Origin: Acidisoma sp. L85
GTDB lineage: Bacteria; Pseudomonadota; Alphaproteobacteria; Acetobacterales; Acetobacteraceae
DNA length: 60,743 nt
Assembly: GCF_009765865.1 (NCBI RefSeq)
Contig: NZ_LMUQ01000037.1
Span: forward strand, 153,518 to 214,260
Direction: 5' to 3'
In this document: positions 8,243-17,988 of the stretch, piece by piece
How positions within the stretch are numbered: the stretch's first letter is position 1
Layout: each line of letters opens with the position of its first letter
Translations under genes and position numbers: made by a program
The notes under the pieces: model-generated
What the model was told of the DNA's origin: nothing
Databases searched by the model: none
Seen by the model: the letters and a program-made list of their open reading frames with translations, nothing else

Positions 8243-10963
8243 ATGTTCGGATCTCTCGCTCGCGCCATTTTCGGAACCAGCAACGAACGCGTCCTCAAGG
8301 GCTATCGCCGGATCGTGCCCGAGGTCAATGCCTTGGAGCCCCAGATCTCGGCGCTGACCGATGAGGCTTTGCGCGGCAAAACGGCTGAGTTCCGCCAGCG
8401 CCTGGCCGGCGGCGCCACGCTGGACGAGCTGATGCCCGAAGCCTTCGCGGTGGTGCGGGAGGCGTCCAAGCGCGTGCTCGGGCTGCGCCACTTCGACGTG
8501 CAGCTGGTGGGCGGCGTCGTACTGCATTCCGGGCGCATCGCCGAGATGAAGACCGGCGAGGGCAAGACCCTGGTCGCCACTCTGCCCGTCTACCTCAATG
8601 CGCTGCCCGGCAAGGGCGTCCATGTCGTGACGGTGAACGACTATCTGGCGCGACGCGACGCGGAGGATATGGGCCGGCTGTACGGCTTCCTCGGCCTTTC
8701 CACCGGCATCATCGTGCACGGGCTGGAGGACGGGCAGCGCCAGGCGAGCTACGCCTGCGATATCACCTACGGCACCAACAACGAATTCGGCTTTGACTAC
8801 TTGCGCGACAACATGAAGTACCGGCTGGAGGACATGGTCCAGCGCGACTTCAACTACGCGATCGTCGATGAGGTCGATAGCATCCTGATCGACGAGGCGC
8901 GCACGCCGCTCATCATCTCCGGCCCGGCCGAGGATAGTTCCGACCTGTACCGCCAGGTCGATCTCATCGTGCTGCAGATGGCAAAAGAGCCGGAAACCTT
9001 CGAGAAGGACGAGAAGGCCCGCAGCGTGACCCTGACCGAAGCGGGCAACGAGCGCGCGGAGGAAATACTCCGCGCCCACGGCATCCTGCTCGAAGGCAAT
9101 CTCTACGACGTCCACAATATTTCCATGCTGCATCACGTGCAGCAGAGCCTGCGCGCGCATGTGCTGTTCACCCGCGACGTCGATTACATCACGCGCGACG
9201 ACAAGGTGGTGATCATCGACGAGTTCACCGGCCGCATGATGGAAGGCCGCCGCTATTCCGAAGGGCTGCATCAAGCGCTCGAGGCCAAGGAGCACGTCAC
9301 GGTCCAGCCCGAGAACCAGACACTCGCCTCCATCACCTTCCAGAATTACTTCCGGCTCTATCCCAAGCTCGCCGGGATGACCGGCACGGCGATGACCGAG
9401 GCCGACGAGTTCGAGGAAATCTACAAGCTCTCGGTGGTCGATATCCCCACCAACGTAGGCGTGGCGCGCAAGGATGAGGACGACGAGGTCTATCGCACGG
9501 CGGAGGAGAAATACGCCGCCGTCGGCACGCTGATCGCCGAGACGCGGAAACGCGGCCAGCCGGTTCTGGTCGGCACGACGAGCATCGAAAAGAGCGAGCT
9601 GCTCAGCGAAATCCTGACGCAACAGAATGTGCCGCATGCGGTGCTGAACGCGCGCTTCCATGAGCAGGAAGCGGCGATCATCGCCCAGGCGGGCGCGCCG
9701 GGCGCCATCACCATCGCGACCAACATGGCCGGGCGCGGCACCGACATCAAACTCGGCGGCAATGTCGAGATGCGCCGCAAGCTCGAACTCGCGGAGATCA
9801 CCGACCCTGAGGAATACGACCGCCGTAATGTCGAGCTGGTGGCCGAGATCGCGCGCAACCACGATGCGGTGGTCGCGGCCGGCGGGTTGTATGTCATCGG
9901 CACGGAGCGGCATGAGAGCCGGCGTATCGACAATCAGTTGCGCGGGCGATCGGGCCGTCAGGGCGACCCTGGGCACAGCCGATTCTTCCTGTCGCTCGAA
10001 GACGACCTCATGCGCATCTTCGGTTCGGACCGGATGGGCGGGATGCTGCAGCGCCTCGGCCTCAAGCCGGGTGAGGCGATCACCCATCCTTGGATCAACC
10101 GCGCGCTGGAAAAGGCGCAGAAGAAGGTCGAGGCGCGCAACTTCGATACCCGCAAGACGCTGCTCAAATACGACGACGTGATGAATGACCAGCGCAAGGA
10201 GGTCTATGCCCAGCGCCGCGAATTCATGAAGTCCGAGGATGTCTCGGAGATGCTTTCGCAGATGCGCAACGAGGTCATCTCCGCGGTGGTCTCCCGCCGC
10301 ATTCCCGAGAAGGCTTTCGCCGAGCAGTGGGAAACCGCGGAGCTTGCCGAGGATGTCGAGCGGTTGCTGAACCTGTCACTGCCGATCGTCGATTGGGGCC
10401 GCGAGGAGGGCATCGACGAGACCGGTATCCGCGAGCGCATAGAGTCGACGGCTGATTCGATGATGGCGGCGAAGACGGCCAATTTCGGCCCCGACCTGAT
10501 GCGGATGGTCGAGAAGTCACTGCTGTTGCAAACGCTCGACCAGGTTTGGAAGGAGCATCTGCTGAACCTGGATCACTTGCGGCAGGGCATCGGGCTGCGC
10601 GCCTATGGTCAGCTCGATCCGCTGCGCGAATACAAGTCCGAGGCGTTCTCGCTGTTCGGGGCACTGCTGGAGGATCTCAAGGAGAGGGTTACGTCGATCG
10701 TGTCGCGGGTCGAGCTTGGGCGGCCGGTGGAAGCCGAGCCCGCTTTGCCCCCGATGATCGAGAGCCATCCTGAGCCGTCGCTGATGTCGATGATGGGCGA
10801 TCCGGATTTGGCGACGGGCTCACCCACGGGCCTCGCCGTCGCGGTGGCGGAGAGCGGCACGACGCTGGCGGAATTGCCCGCCGAGTGGCGCGCAACGCCG
10901 CGCAACGCCGCCTGCCCCTGCGGGTCAGGGAAGAAGTTCAAATACTGCCACGGGAAACTTTAA
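8243..10963 (+). CDS. secA: Preprotein translocase ATPase SecA
   Basis: Motor ATPase that drives unfolded preproteins through SecYEG at the inner membrane. A 906-residue protein of full length. Seen: Walker [12 protein letters not shown] (about residue 105), the preprotein crosslinking domain from about 225, [16 protein letters not shown] Walker B region (about 210-225), [13 protein letters not shown] (about 495-507), [10 protein letters not shown] (about 570), and the C-terminal zinc motif [13 protein letters not shown], which binds SecB and lipid. AAGG six bases before the ATG supports the start. A long antisense open frame across its 5' half is an artefact of GC-rich third positions. Confidence 0.98.
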   Translation: MFGSLARAIFGTSNERVLKGYRRIVPEVNALEPQISALTDEALRGKTAEFRQRLAGGATLDELMPEAFAVVREASKRVLGLRHFDVQLVGGVVLHSGRIAEMKTGEGKTLVATLPVYLNALPGKGVHVVTVNDYLARRDAEDMGRLYGFLGLSTGIIVHGLEDGQRQASYACDITYGTNNEFGFDYLRDNMKYRLEDMVQRDFNYAIVDEVDSILIDEARTPLIISGPAEDSSDLYRQVDLIVLQMAKEPETFEKDEKARSVTLTEAGNERAEEILRAHGILLEGNLYDVHNISMLHHVQQSLRAHVLFTRDVDYITRDDKVVIIDEFTGRMMEGRRYSEGLHQALEAKEHVTVQPENQTLASITFQNYFRLYPKLAGMTGTAMTEADEFEEIYKLSVVDIPTNVGVARKDEDDEVYRTAEEKYAAVGTLIAETRKRGQPVLVGTTSIEKSELLSEILTQQNVPHAVLNARFHEQEAAIIAQAGAPGAITIATNMAGRGTDIKLGGNVEMRRKLELAEITDPEEYDRRNVELVAEIARNHDAVVAAGGLYVIGTERHESRRIDNQLRGRSGRQGDPGHSRFFLSLEDDLMRIFGSDRMGGMLQRLGLKPGEAITHPWINRALEKAQKKVEARNFDTRKTLLKYDDVMNDQRKEVYAQRREFMKSEDVSEMLSQMRNEVISAVVSRRIPEKAFAEQWETAELAEDVERLLNLSLPIVDWGREEGIDETGIRERIESTADSMMAAKTANFGPDLMRMVEKSLLLQTLDQVWKEHLLNLDHLRQGIGLRAYGQLDPLREYKSEAFSLFGALLEDLKERVTSIVSRVELGRPVEAEPALPPMIESHPEPSLMSMMGDPDLATGSPTGLAVAVAESGTTLAELPAEWRATPRNAACPCGSGKKFKYCHGKL

Positions 10964-11008
10964 AGCCGCTGAAGCCGAATTAGGCGCGGCGGCTCCTCAA
11001 TCAGCTGG

Positions 11009-11800
11009 TTAGGGCGGCTCAGCTGGCGCAAGCGTGCGCAACACATACTCCAGTGGTTCAGCCGAGACCCGGATGCCGCCCGAGAAGGGGTGGTCGAGGG
11101 CGACGACCATGAAGAGCGCCATGAAGATGACAGCAGCCAGCATGCCCGCCATCAGGGTTTGCGCGAATAGATTCTTGGCGCCGAAGAAAAAAGTGAAGGA
11201 CAGCGTCAGCAGCGCGCCGAAAAACAGCACGAGCCACAAAACACCGGGCACGATACCGCCGGAAAGCTCGAACCTCGCGCGTCGGCCTTCGGTCATGGCC
11301 GTGAGCTGGTTGAGCATCGCCTGCATGACGACTTCGTCTCGTGTATTATTCGGGGAGACGGCAAGCACGGCAGTGTAGATGTCGGTAAGTGCCTGCGTCG
11401 CGACGGGACTGATTTTGCCGCGATCCATTGCGGGCCAGTCATCTTTCCCGGCGCTCTCCAGATAGTGCGACAGCGCGCGGTCGATCGCAGGGCGATGGGC
11501 GGCGTCGACACCGGGCGACAAGCGGTAGATCGAGGCAGCGGCGGCGGCTTCCTCCGTCACCGCCGCTCCCGCATCGCGAAACCTCTCCCAGACCACGATG
11601 ACGGCGAAGCCGAGCAGCACCGCGTAGATCACGCCGAGCACGGCGAATTTGAAGCCGGCGACCTCGTTGTTGGTGATCAGCCGGTCCAGTCCGAAAATCT
11701 TTCGGACGAGATACGGGCCGACCATGGTGAGCCCGGTCATCACGACGACAATCAGCAGCGCCGAAAGCCAAAGCGGCAGCTGGGATAGCCAAAGCGTCAT
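11009..11800 (-). CDS. DUF4239 family membrane protein, last gene of RND efflux operon
   Basis: A 263-residue membrane protein. Two hydrophobic helices lie at about 8-30 and 50-80 with the family block [23 protein letters not shown] soluble loop holds [11 protein letters not shown], and two further helices lie near 185-240. It ends in [15 protein letters not shown]4239 (bestrophin-like) function is unknown. The ATG at 11798-11800 overlaps the RND pump stop as ATGA, so it is translationally coupled to the pump. A paralogue sits at 42403-43188. A pump accessory role is inferred from coupling alone. Confidence 0.85.
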   Translation of the reverse strand: MTLWLSQLPLWLSALLIVVVMTGLTMVGPYLVRKIFGLDRLITNNEVAGFKFAVLGVIYAVLLGFAVIVVWERFRDAGAAVTEEAAAAASIYRLSPGVDAAHRPAIDRALSHYLESAGKDDWPAMDRGKISPVATQALTDIYTAVLAVSPNNTRDEVVMQAMLNQLTAMTEGRRARFELSGGIVPGVLWLVLFFGALLTLSFTFFFGAKNLFAQTLMAGMLAAVIFMALFMVVALDHPFSGGIRVSAEPLEYVLRTLAPAEPP

Positions 11801-14800
11801 GCCGTGGCAGCGGGCGTGGGCGCCGGAGGTGTCACCGGCTTGCGGGCGCCGCTGCGCCACTCATCGAAGCGCTGCAGCACGACGAAGAAGGACGGCACGA
11901 ACAGCACCGCGAGCAGGGTCGAGGCGGCCATGCCGCTGAACACCGTGATGCCGATGGTCTTGCGCGAGTTGGCGCCCGCGCCGGTCGCGAGGATGAGCGG
12001 CACGACGCCGAGCATGAAGGCGAAGGAGGTCATCAGGATCGGCCGCAGACGGGCATGCGAGGCGGCGCGGGCCGCTTCCAAGATCGACAGCCCATGGATC
12101 GCTCGCTGCTCACGCGCGACCTCGACGATGAGGATGGCGTTCTTCGCGGCGAGCGCGATGAGCAGAAGCAAGCCCACCTGCGTGTAGAGATTGTTGTCGA
12201 GACCGAGCAGCCCCAGTACCAGCGCGGGACCCAGCAGCGCGAGCGGGACGGCGAGCAAGACGGCGATGGGCGTGATCCAGCTTTCGTATTGGCCGGCGAG
12301 CACGAGATAGACCAGCAGCAGCGCGAAGCCGAAGGCGTAGATGATTTGGCCGCCGGCGGCTTTCTCCTGATAGGACATCGCGGTCCAGTCGAAGGCCGAG
12401 CCGCGCGGCAGGTTATGCGCCGCCACCTGCTGCATGAGATCGAGCGACTGGCCCGAGCTGAAGCCCGCCGCCGCGCCACCGACGATCGTCGCGGAGGGGT
12501 AGAGATTGTACAGGCTGATCAGCGACGGCCCCACCATCGGCTTGATGCGGACCAGGGTGCCGAGCGGGATCATCGTCGTGCCGTCCTCGGCCCGTACCTG
12601 CAGCTGCTCTAGCTGATCCGGGCGCAGGCGATCGGGTGCATCGGCCTGGGCATAGACCTGGAAGGTCATGCCGAATTTGTTGAACTGGTTGATGTAGGTC
12701 GAGCCGAGATAGGAGGAGATGGTCGCGAAAATCTCTCCGATATTGACGTGCAGGGTCTCCGCCTTCACGCGATCGACCACGACCTGATACTGCGGCACCC
12801 CGGCGCGGAATGAGGTACTGGGATGGGCAATGCCGCTCTGGCCCGCCGCGGCACTCACCATGGTTCGCGCGATGGTCTGCAGCTTGGCGTAGTCGGCGCT
12901 GCCGTCCCGTAGTTCCACGACCATGTCGAAGCCGTTGGAATTGCCGATGCCCTGGATCGCCGGCGGCACCAGGACGAAAGTCGCGGCCGACTGCACCGCC
13001 TGCAACTGGCGCGTGAGGTTCATGTAGATCGAGCGAAGATCCTCGCCCTTACCGCGCTTGCTCCAGTCCTTCAGAATCACATAGGCGACGCCGGCATTGG
13101 CGAGCGTCGCGCTGTTGTCGAGAATCGAGATGCCGTTGATGTTGATGACGGTGGCGACGCCCGGCGTGGCTTGCGCGATCTGCTGGATCTTGGCGAGCGT
13201 CTGCGTCGTCCGGCCGAGCGAGGCACCATCAGGCAATTGCGCGCCGATCAGGAGATAGCCCTGATCCTCGGTCGGCAGGAAGCCGGTCGGCAGCCGCGCG
13301 ATGCCCCAGACGGCGAAGCCCATCAGCACAAGGGCGATCAGCGCCATCGGGCCGGCATGATTGGTCATATGGGCGATCAGGCCGGCATACCATCTGGCGA
13401 GGCCGTCGTAGCCGTGGTTGAAGCCGCGGGCGAGGATGTTGCGCTTCTCGGGTGCCTTCGGGACGCGCAGCCAAAGCGCGCATTGCGTGGGCGTGAGCGT
13501 CGCGGCGTTGATGGCGCTGATGAGCGCCGTCGCCGCGATCACCAAGGCGAACTGCGCATACATCTGGCCGGTGAGGCCCGGTGTCATCGAGGCCGGGATG
13601 AACACCGACATGAGCACCAGCGTGATGCCGACGATCGGGCCGAACAGATCCCGCATGGCGCTGATCGCCGAATCGTGGCCGTTCAGCCCCTTCTCGAGGT
13701 ACTGGGCGGCACCTTCCACCACCACGATCGCATCATCCACCACGATGCCGATCGACAGCACGATGGCGAAGAGCGTCGACATATTGATGGTGAAGCCGAG
13801 CGCCGACATCGCCGCAAAGGCGCCGATGACGGTGATCGGCACCGTCGTGGCCGGCACCAGGGTCGCGCGCCAATCCTGCAGGAAGACCAGGATGACGACC
13901 AGCACCAGAATGCCGGCCTCGATGAGGGTCTTGTAGACCTCCTCAACCGAGGCGGAGACGAAGAGCGTGGTGTCGAAGGGAATCCCGTAGGTGAGGTCCT
14001 GCGGGAAGGTTTTGGACAGCCCCGCCATCGCCTTCCGCACTTCGGTCGCGACCTGGAGCGCATTGGCACCGGGCGTCTGGTAGATGCCGATACCCGTGGC
14101 CGGCTGACCGTTGAGCGTGAAAGCCTGGCCGTACGTTTGGGCGCCGAGCTCGACCCGCGCGACGTCGCGCACCCGTGTTACGAGCCCGTTCGCGCCGGGC
14201 GCGGTCTTGACTATGATGTCTTTGAATTGGTCGACGTCGGTCAGGCGCCCCTGGATATTGATCGTGTATTGGAAAGCCTGCCCGGCCGGTGCCGGGGGCG
14301 CACCGATCTGACCAGCCGTCACGGCCTGGCTCTGCTGCGACACCGCGTTGATTACGTCACTCGGCGTCAGGTTGCGCGCCTTGAGCGCATTTGGGTCGAG
14401 CCACAGGCGCATCGCGTAATTGCCGGCGCCGAAGACCGCGACATTGCCGACACCGGGCAGACGTGCCAGCGGATTGACCAGGTTGATGGTGGCGTAATTG
14501 CTCAGATAGAGGCCGCTGTAGCGATTATTCGGCGAACTCAGCGTGATGATCTGCAGGATCGCGGTCGATTTCTGCTGGACGACGACGCCCTGCGCCTGCA
14601 CGGCGGGCGGCAGCTGGGCGAGCGCCGCGGAGACGCGGTTCTGCACCAGCACCTGGGCGAAGTTGAGGTCGGTGCCGATCTTGAAGGTGACGATGAGGTT
14701 GTACGTGCCGTCACTGGCGCTGGTGGACTGCATGTACAGCATGTCCTGCACGCCGTTGACCTGCTGCTCGATCGGCAAGGCAACAGTATCGATCAGGGTG

Positions 14801-14967
14801 CGGGAGCTGGCGCCGGGGTAACTGGTGGAGACCTGCACGGTCGGCGGCACGACATTCGGATACTGCGCGATCGGCAGACCGAGCAAAGCGACGAGGCCGA
14901 TCACCACGAAGACAATGGCGATGACGTTCGAGAGAACGGGCCGCTCGATGAAGAATTTCGAGAACAT
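11797..14967 (-). CDS. RND efflux pump permease, HAE1 family (AcrB/MexB-like)
   Basis: Proton-driven trimeric inner-membrane exporter of amphiphilic compounds. It has 1056 residues, usual length. The opening [19 protein letters not shown], the periplasmic [15 protein letters not shown] block, the proton-relay pair in [15 protein letters not shown] (TM4) and the Lys of [10 protein letters not shown] (TM10) are all present, so it should be active. The C-terminus ends in an Ala/Pro tail. It follows the adaptor gene by 6 bases and overlaps the DUF4239 gene. No outer-membrane TolC-type gene is in the operon, so it must use one encoded elsewhere. Substrates cannot be predicted. Confidence 0.95.
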   Translation of the reverse strand: MFSKFFIERPVLSNVIAIVFVVIGLVALLGLPIAQYPNVVPPTVQVSTSYPGASSRTLIDTVALPIEQQVNGVQDMLYMQSTSASDGTYNLIVTFKIGTDLNFAQVLVQNRVSAALAQLPPAVQAQGVVVQQKSTAILQIITLSSPNNRYSGLYLSNYATINLVNPLARLPGVGNVAVFGAGNYAMRLWLDPNALKARNLTPSDVINAVSQQSQAVTAGQIGAPPAPAGQAFQYTINIQGRLTDVDQFKDIIVKTAPGANGLVTRVRDVARVELGAQTYGQAFTLNGQPATGIGIYQTPGANALQVATEVRKAMAGLSKTFPQDLTYGIPFDTTLFVSASVEEVYKTLIEAGILVLVVILVFLQDWRATLVPATTVPITVIGAFAAMSALGFTINMSTLFAIVLSIGIVVDDAIVVVEGAAQYLEKGLNGHDSAISAMRDLFGPIVGITLVLMSVFIPASMTPGLTGQMYAQFALVIAATALISAINAATLTPTQCALWLRVPKAPEKRNILARGFNHGYDGLARWYAGLIAHMTNHAGPMALIALVLMGFAVWGIARLPTGFLPTEDQGYLLIGAQLPDGASLGRTTQTLAKIQQIAQATPGVATVININGISILDNSATLANAGVAYVILKDWSKRGKGEDLRSIYMNLTRQLQAVQSAATFVLVPPAIQGIGNSNGFDMVVELRDGSADYAKLQTIARTMVSAAAGQSGIAHPSTSFRAGVPQYQVVVDRVKAETLHVNIGEIFATISSYLGSTYINQFNKFGMTFQVYAQADAPDRLRPDQLEQLQVRAEDGTTMIPLGTLVRIKPMVGPSLISLYNLYPSATIVGGAAAGFSSGQSLDLMQQVAAHNLPRGSAFDWTAMSYQEKAAGGQIIYAFGFALLLVYLVLAGQYESWITPIAVLLAVPLALLGPALVLGLLGLDNNLYTQVGLLLLIALAAKNAILIVEVAREQRAIHGLSILEAARAASHARLRPILMTSFAFMLGVVPLILATGAGANSRKTIGITVFSGMAASTLLAVLFVPSFFVVLQRFDEWRSGARKPVTPPAPTPAATA

Positions 14968-14973
14968 GCGGGG

Positions 14974-16149
14974 CTACTGGGCCGCGGGCTTGGCGGGTGC
15001 GGCGGCCGGCGCAGGGGTATCAGGTGGCGCCGCAAGCGTGGTCAGCGTCGGCGTCACCTTCTCGCCAGGTATCGCGCGCTGCAAACCATCCACGACGACA
15101 TGGTCGTCTGGCGCGAGGCCGTTATCGATCACCCGCAAGGTGCCGACCAGCGGCCCTGTGGTGACAGTGCGCTGCTGCACCGTATTGGTGCCATCGACGA
15201 CCATGAGATAGGAGCCCGCCTGATCGGAGCCGAGCGCCGTGTCGGGCACCAGCATGGCGTTAGGTTGTTTGCCGAGCGGCACGCGCACCCGGACGAACAT
15301 GCCGGGCAGCAGAACGTGGTCTGTATTGGACAATTGGCCGCGTGCGGAAAGGGTGCCCGCGGTCGGGTCCACTGTCGGCGCGGTGTAGTCGAGGAGGCCG
15401 GCATGCGGGAAGCCGGTTTCGGTTTGCAGCCCTACATCGACCGGCACGTTCTTGATCTCAGCGAGCGAGATGCCGCGGGCGCGCAGATTGGCCCGGATCC
15501 GCTGCACGTCCGTCTCGCTGACCGAGAAGTTCACGTAGATCGGGCTGAGTTGCACGATGGTCGATAAGGTCGTGGTGGGCGAGGAGGTCACCATGTCACC
15601 GACAGAGACAAGGTGCGCTGAAACCAGGCCGTCGAACGGCGCCTTCACCTGGGTATAGGAGTAGTTGATTGCGGCGAGCTGGACGCTGGATTTCGCCTGA
15701 TCGAGATCGGCTTGGGCGCCGTCCATCTTGGCCTGGGCTGTGTCGAGATCGGCGACCGAGTTGACGCCCTGGTTCCGCAAGGTCGATTGGCGGGCATATT
15801 GCTGCTGCGCCTGGATAAGCGCCGCCTGCTGCGCGGCCTGCTGCGCCTGGGCCTGCTGCAACTGGGCATAATAGGGCGGCGGCTCGATGGTGAAGAGCGT
15901 GTCGCCCTTCTTCATCTCGGTGCCATCGACGTAATTCTGGCTGTAGAGGAAGCCGTTGACGCGGGCGACGAGCGGCACCGTGTTGATCGCGGCAATGTTG
16001 CCGGTGGTTTCCAGGTAGCGCGTGACTTCCTGCTTCAGCGGCACGGCCACACTGACCTGCGGCGGCGGCGGCGCCACGTATTCGTTGGACTTTTTGCATC
16101 CCGCCAGCAGCCCGGCAAAGGCCAGCGCCAGGAATACGCCGCGACACAC
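14974..16149 (-). CDS. RND efflux periplasmic adaptor lipoprotein (AcrA/MexA-like)
   Basis: Membrane-fusion protein linking the RND pump to the outer-membrane channel. A lipoprotein signal ending LAFAGLLAGC puts the acylated Cys near residue 18. Then come a first lipoyl half (VSVAVPLKQEV...YLETTGN), a Gln/Ala-rich coiled-coil hairpin (about 90-145; many AQQAAQ repeats), the second lipoyl half (APFDGLVSAHLVSVGD), beta barrel (QLSPIYVNFSVSE) and membrane-proximal parts. I chose a GTG at 16147-16149 because it directly precedes the signal peptide; no clear ribosome site is visible, and the frame stays open to 16353. First gene of the efflux operon. Confidence 0.9.
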   Translation of the reverse strand: MCRGVFLALAFAGLLAGCKKSNEYVAPPPPQVSVAVPLKQEVTRYLETTGNIAAINTVPLVARVNGFLYSQNYVDGTEMKKGDTLFTIEPPPYYAQLQQAQAQQAAQQAALIQAQQQYARQSTLRNQGVNSVADLDTAQAKMDGAQADLDQAKSSVQLAAINYSYTQVKAPFDGLVSAHLVSVGDMVTSSPTTTLSTIVQLSPIYVNFSVSETDVQRIRANLRARGISLAEIKNVPVDVGLQTETGFPHAGLLDYTAPTVDPTAGTLSARGQLSNTDHVLLPGMFVRVRVPLGKQPNAMLVPDTALGSDQAGSYLMVVDGTNTVQQRTVTTGPLVGTLRVIDNGLAPDDHVVVDGLQRAIPGEKVTPTLTTLAAPPDTPAPAAAPAKPAAQ

Positions 16150-16285
16150 TGTGCTCGGACTGGCGGAGATGTGATGGGCGGGCGAAACGCGGAGGAAAAT
16201 GGCCAAACGAAGCCTTCCCGCGCCGAAACGCGCGAAATCACAGGGATGAAATGCCAAACGCAGCAAGACTCGGCGCCGAGGCCGG

Positions 16286-16302
16286 AGGCACCCTAGGTGC
16301 CT
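16286..16302. promoter_or_regulatory. Palindrome upstream of RND efflux operon
   Basis: AGGCACC (16286-16292) and GGTGCCT (16296-16302) form a perfect 7-base dyad around CTA, inside the 345-base gap between the efflux operon and the DUF2171 gene. It could be an operator for an efflux repressor, but no TetR/MarR gene adjoins it, so this is a suggestion only. Nothing else recognisable was found in 16150-16494. Confidence 0.3.
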
Positions 16303-16494
16303 TGACGCTGAATCTGCAAGAGAATTTCCGATGGTTTCGGCTTCGCACGCCAATTGGTCACAAAATCGCGATGCACCAAGCTGTCGGCAGCGGGGAATGG
16401 CACGGGCGCGTAAGGCAGGGTTGATCCGGACGCTCGCAACCGCACATCGGCTTCAGCCGCCTGGCTTCAGGCGACTCATTTTGGAGGAACGGCA

Positions 16495-16725
16495 ATGGTC
16501 GATACATCGAAGATCATAGAACATTCGGAGGTCGTCGGGTCCGACGGCCAACATGTCGGAACCGTCGACCATCTGGACGGCAGCCGCCTCAAGTTGACCA
16601 AGAAGGACCCGGCCGCGCATGGCGAGCATCACTATATCGATCTCAGCCTGATCGCCTCCGTCGGCGACAAGGTGACGCTGAACGTCTCCGCCGCCGAAGC
16701 CCAGAAGAAAGCCGCGACCGCCTGA
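16495..16725 (+). CDS. DUF2171 domain protein
   Basis: A 76-residue soluble protein with a PRC-barrel-like pattern: IIEHSEVVGSDGQHVGTVD, then DGSRLKLTKKDP, then HYIDLSLIASVGDKVTLN. The motif 'x-V-V-G-S-D-G-x-x-V-G-T-V-D' is characteristic of DUF2171, a small domain often encoded with stress genes; its function is unknown. GGAGG at 7-11 bases before the ATG supports the start. It stands alone, divergent from the efflux operon and convergent with the oxidase operon, with a hairpin between. Confidence 0.85.
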   Translation: MVDTSKIIEHSEVVGSDGQHVGTVDHLDGSRLKLTKKDPAAHGEHHYIDLSLIASVGDKVTLNVSAAEAQKKAATA

Positions 16726-16730
16726 ACCAA

Positions 16731-16756
16731 TGGGGCGCCCTAAGCTGGGCGTCCCA
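16731..16756. terminator. Hairpin between DUF2171 gene and oxidase operon end
   Basis: Arms TGGGGCGCCC (16731-16740) and GGGCGTCCCA (16747-16756) pair over 10 bases with one G-U, around a 6-base loop. It lies 5 bases after the DUF2171 stop and 7 bases after the convergent gene's stop, so it probably serves both strands. The T-run is weak. Confidence 0.55.
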
Positions 16757-16763
16757 TCCTGGG

Positions 16764-16967
16764 TTATTTCGGCACAATGGCGTTGAGGAAGAACGCCACC
16801 GCGGCGAAGACCACGACGCTCACCCCGTAGATCGCCACGAACCACGCCCAACGCCGCAGACGAGGCCGCGCCACGAACCACTCGGTGCGCGCACGCGCCC
16901 CCGGTAGCCGCGAGGTGGCGGCGGCTAGACGGTCGAAGGCATCACGCCTGTCAGTGGTAATGCGCAC
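16764..16967 (-). CDS. DUF2474-like small membrane peptide of the bd-type oxidase operon
   Basis: A short protein with an Arg-rich N-terminus and one transmembrane helix (RRWAWFVAIYGVSVVVFAAV region) ending AFFLNAIVPK. One-helix peptides of this type follow cydB in many proteobacteria, as CydX does in E. coli, and stabilise the oxidase. The start is uncertain: GTG at 16965-16967 overlaps the cydB end by 17 bases, GTG at 16985 would overlap by 35. It is the last gene of the regulator-cydA-cydB operon. Assigned by position, helix and tail. Confidence 0.7.
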   Translation of the reverse strand: MRITTDRRDAFDRLAAATSRLPGARARTEWFVARPRLRRWAWFVAIYGVSVVVFAAVAFFLNAIVPK

Positions 16968-17988
16968 CGGGTTCCACCTTGCCACGGAAAATATAATACG
17001 AGAGCGCGTTGTAGCCGAGGATGAGCGGGATCATCACCGCCGCCCCGACCAGCAGGAAGATCTGGCTGGAAGGCACGGAGGCCGCCTGCCAGATATCGAG
17101 CGACGGCGGCACGATCATGGGGAAGATCGAGTAGCCGAGGCCGAGGAAGCCCAAAACAAACCAGCCGAGCGCGCAGAAGAACGGCCTGCGGTCGTGCTGT
17201 CCCTCCTCTTTCTTCAAACTGGCGAAGAAGACGAAAGCCAGGACAACGGAGAGAATCGGGGCGACGGCGGTCGCGAGGATGCCCGGCCAGGCAAACCAGC
17301 GATGGGAGAAGCTGGGGTTGAGGGTGGGTGTCCACAGGCTGACGACGAGCAGCATCGCAAGCATGACGATGCCCAGCACCTGCGTGTGCCGCCGCATATT
17401 GGTATGCAGCTTGCCCGAGGTGCGCCACAGCAACCAGCTCGACCCCAACAGCGCGTAGCCGAAAACTACCGCGATGCCGCAGAACACCGTGAAGCCGGTC
17501 AGCCAATCGAAGGGACCGCCGGAGAACTGAAGGTCGGCCGACGACTTCGTGCCCTGGATCAGCGCGCCCAGAATGGCGCCCTGGCAAAACGCGGCGAGCA
17601 CGGAACCGCCGAAGAAGCTCCAGTCCCAGCGGCGGCGCTGGCTCTCGATCGCCCGAAAGCGGAACTCGAAGGCGACACCGCGAAAGATGAGCCCCAGCAG
17701 CATGAGGATCACCAGCGGATAGACCGATGGCAGGATCACGCTATAGGCCGCCGGGAAGGCGCCGTAGAGGCCGCTGCCGCCCAGCACCAACCACGTCTCG
17801 TTGCCGTCCCATACCGGCGCGATGGTATTGACCATCACGTCGCGGTCATGCGGCTCGGGCTCGACCGCGAAGAGCATGCCGACGCCGAGGTCGAAGCCGT
17901 CGAGCGTGACATAGGCGAGGATGACGAAGGCCAGGATGCAGGCCCAGATGACGGGCAGAATGGGATGCCCAGCCAGATCGGCGATCAT
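16951..17988 (-). CDS. cydB: Cytochrome bd-type (cyanide-insensitive) quinol oxidase subunit II
   Basis: Second subunit of a bd-type quinol:O2 oxidoreductase in the inner membrane. It has 345 residues and about eight or nine helices. Family blocks: FVILAYVTLDGFDLGVGML near the N-terminus, PVWDGNETWLVLGG, YPLVILMLLGLIFRGVAFEFR. Its ATG overlaps the cydA stop (ATGA). Binds no haem itself but is needed for assembly. The CioB versus CydB label follows the type of subunit I. Confidence 0.95.
   Translation of the reverse strand: MIADLAGHPILPVIWACILAFVILAYVTLDGFDLGVGMLFAVEPEPHDRDVMVNTIAPVWDGNETWLVLGGSGLYGAFPAAYSVILPSVYPLVILMLLGLIFRGVAFEFRFRAIESQRRRWDWSFFGGSVLAAFCQGAILGALIQGTKSSADLQFSGGPFDWLTGFTVFCGIAVVFGYALLGSSWLLWRTSGKLHTNMRRHTQVLGIVMLAMLLVVSLWTPTLNPSFSHRWFAWPGILATAVAPILSVVLAFVFFASLKKEEGQHDRRPFFCALGWFVLGFLGLGYSIFPMIVPPSLDIWQAASVPSSQIFLLVGAAVMIPLILGYNALSYYIFRGKVEPGAHYH

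Noticed and set aside
8087-10087. 666-codon open frame antisense to secA
   Set aside because: It mirrors secA codons; no ribosome site or domain is visible. Long antisense frames are common in GC-rich DNA.
13171-15567. 798-codon open frame antisense to the RND pump and adaptor
   Set aside because: Highly Arg/Asp/His-biased, typical of reverse-frame translation of membrane protein codons.
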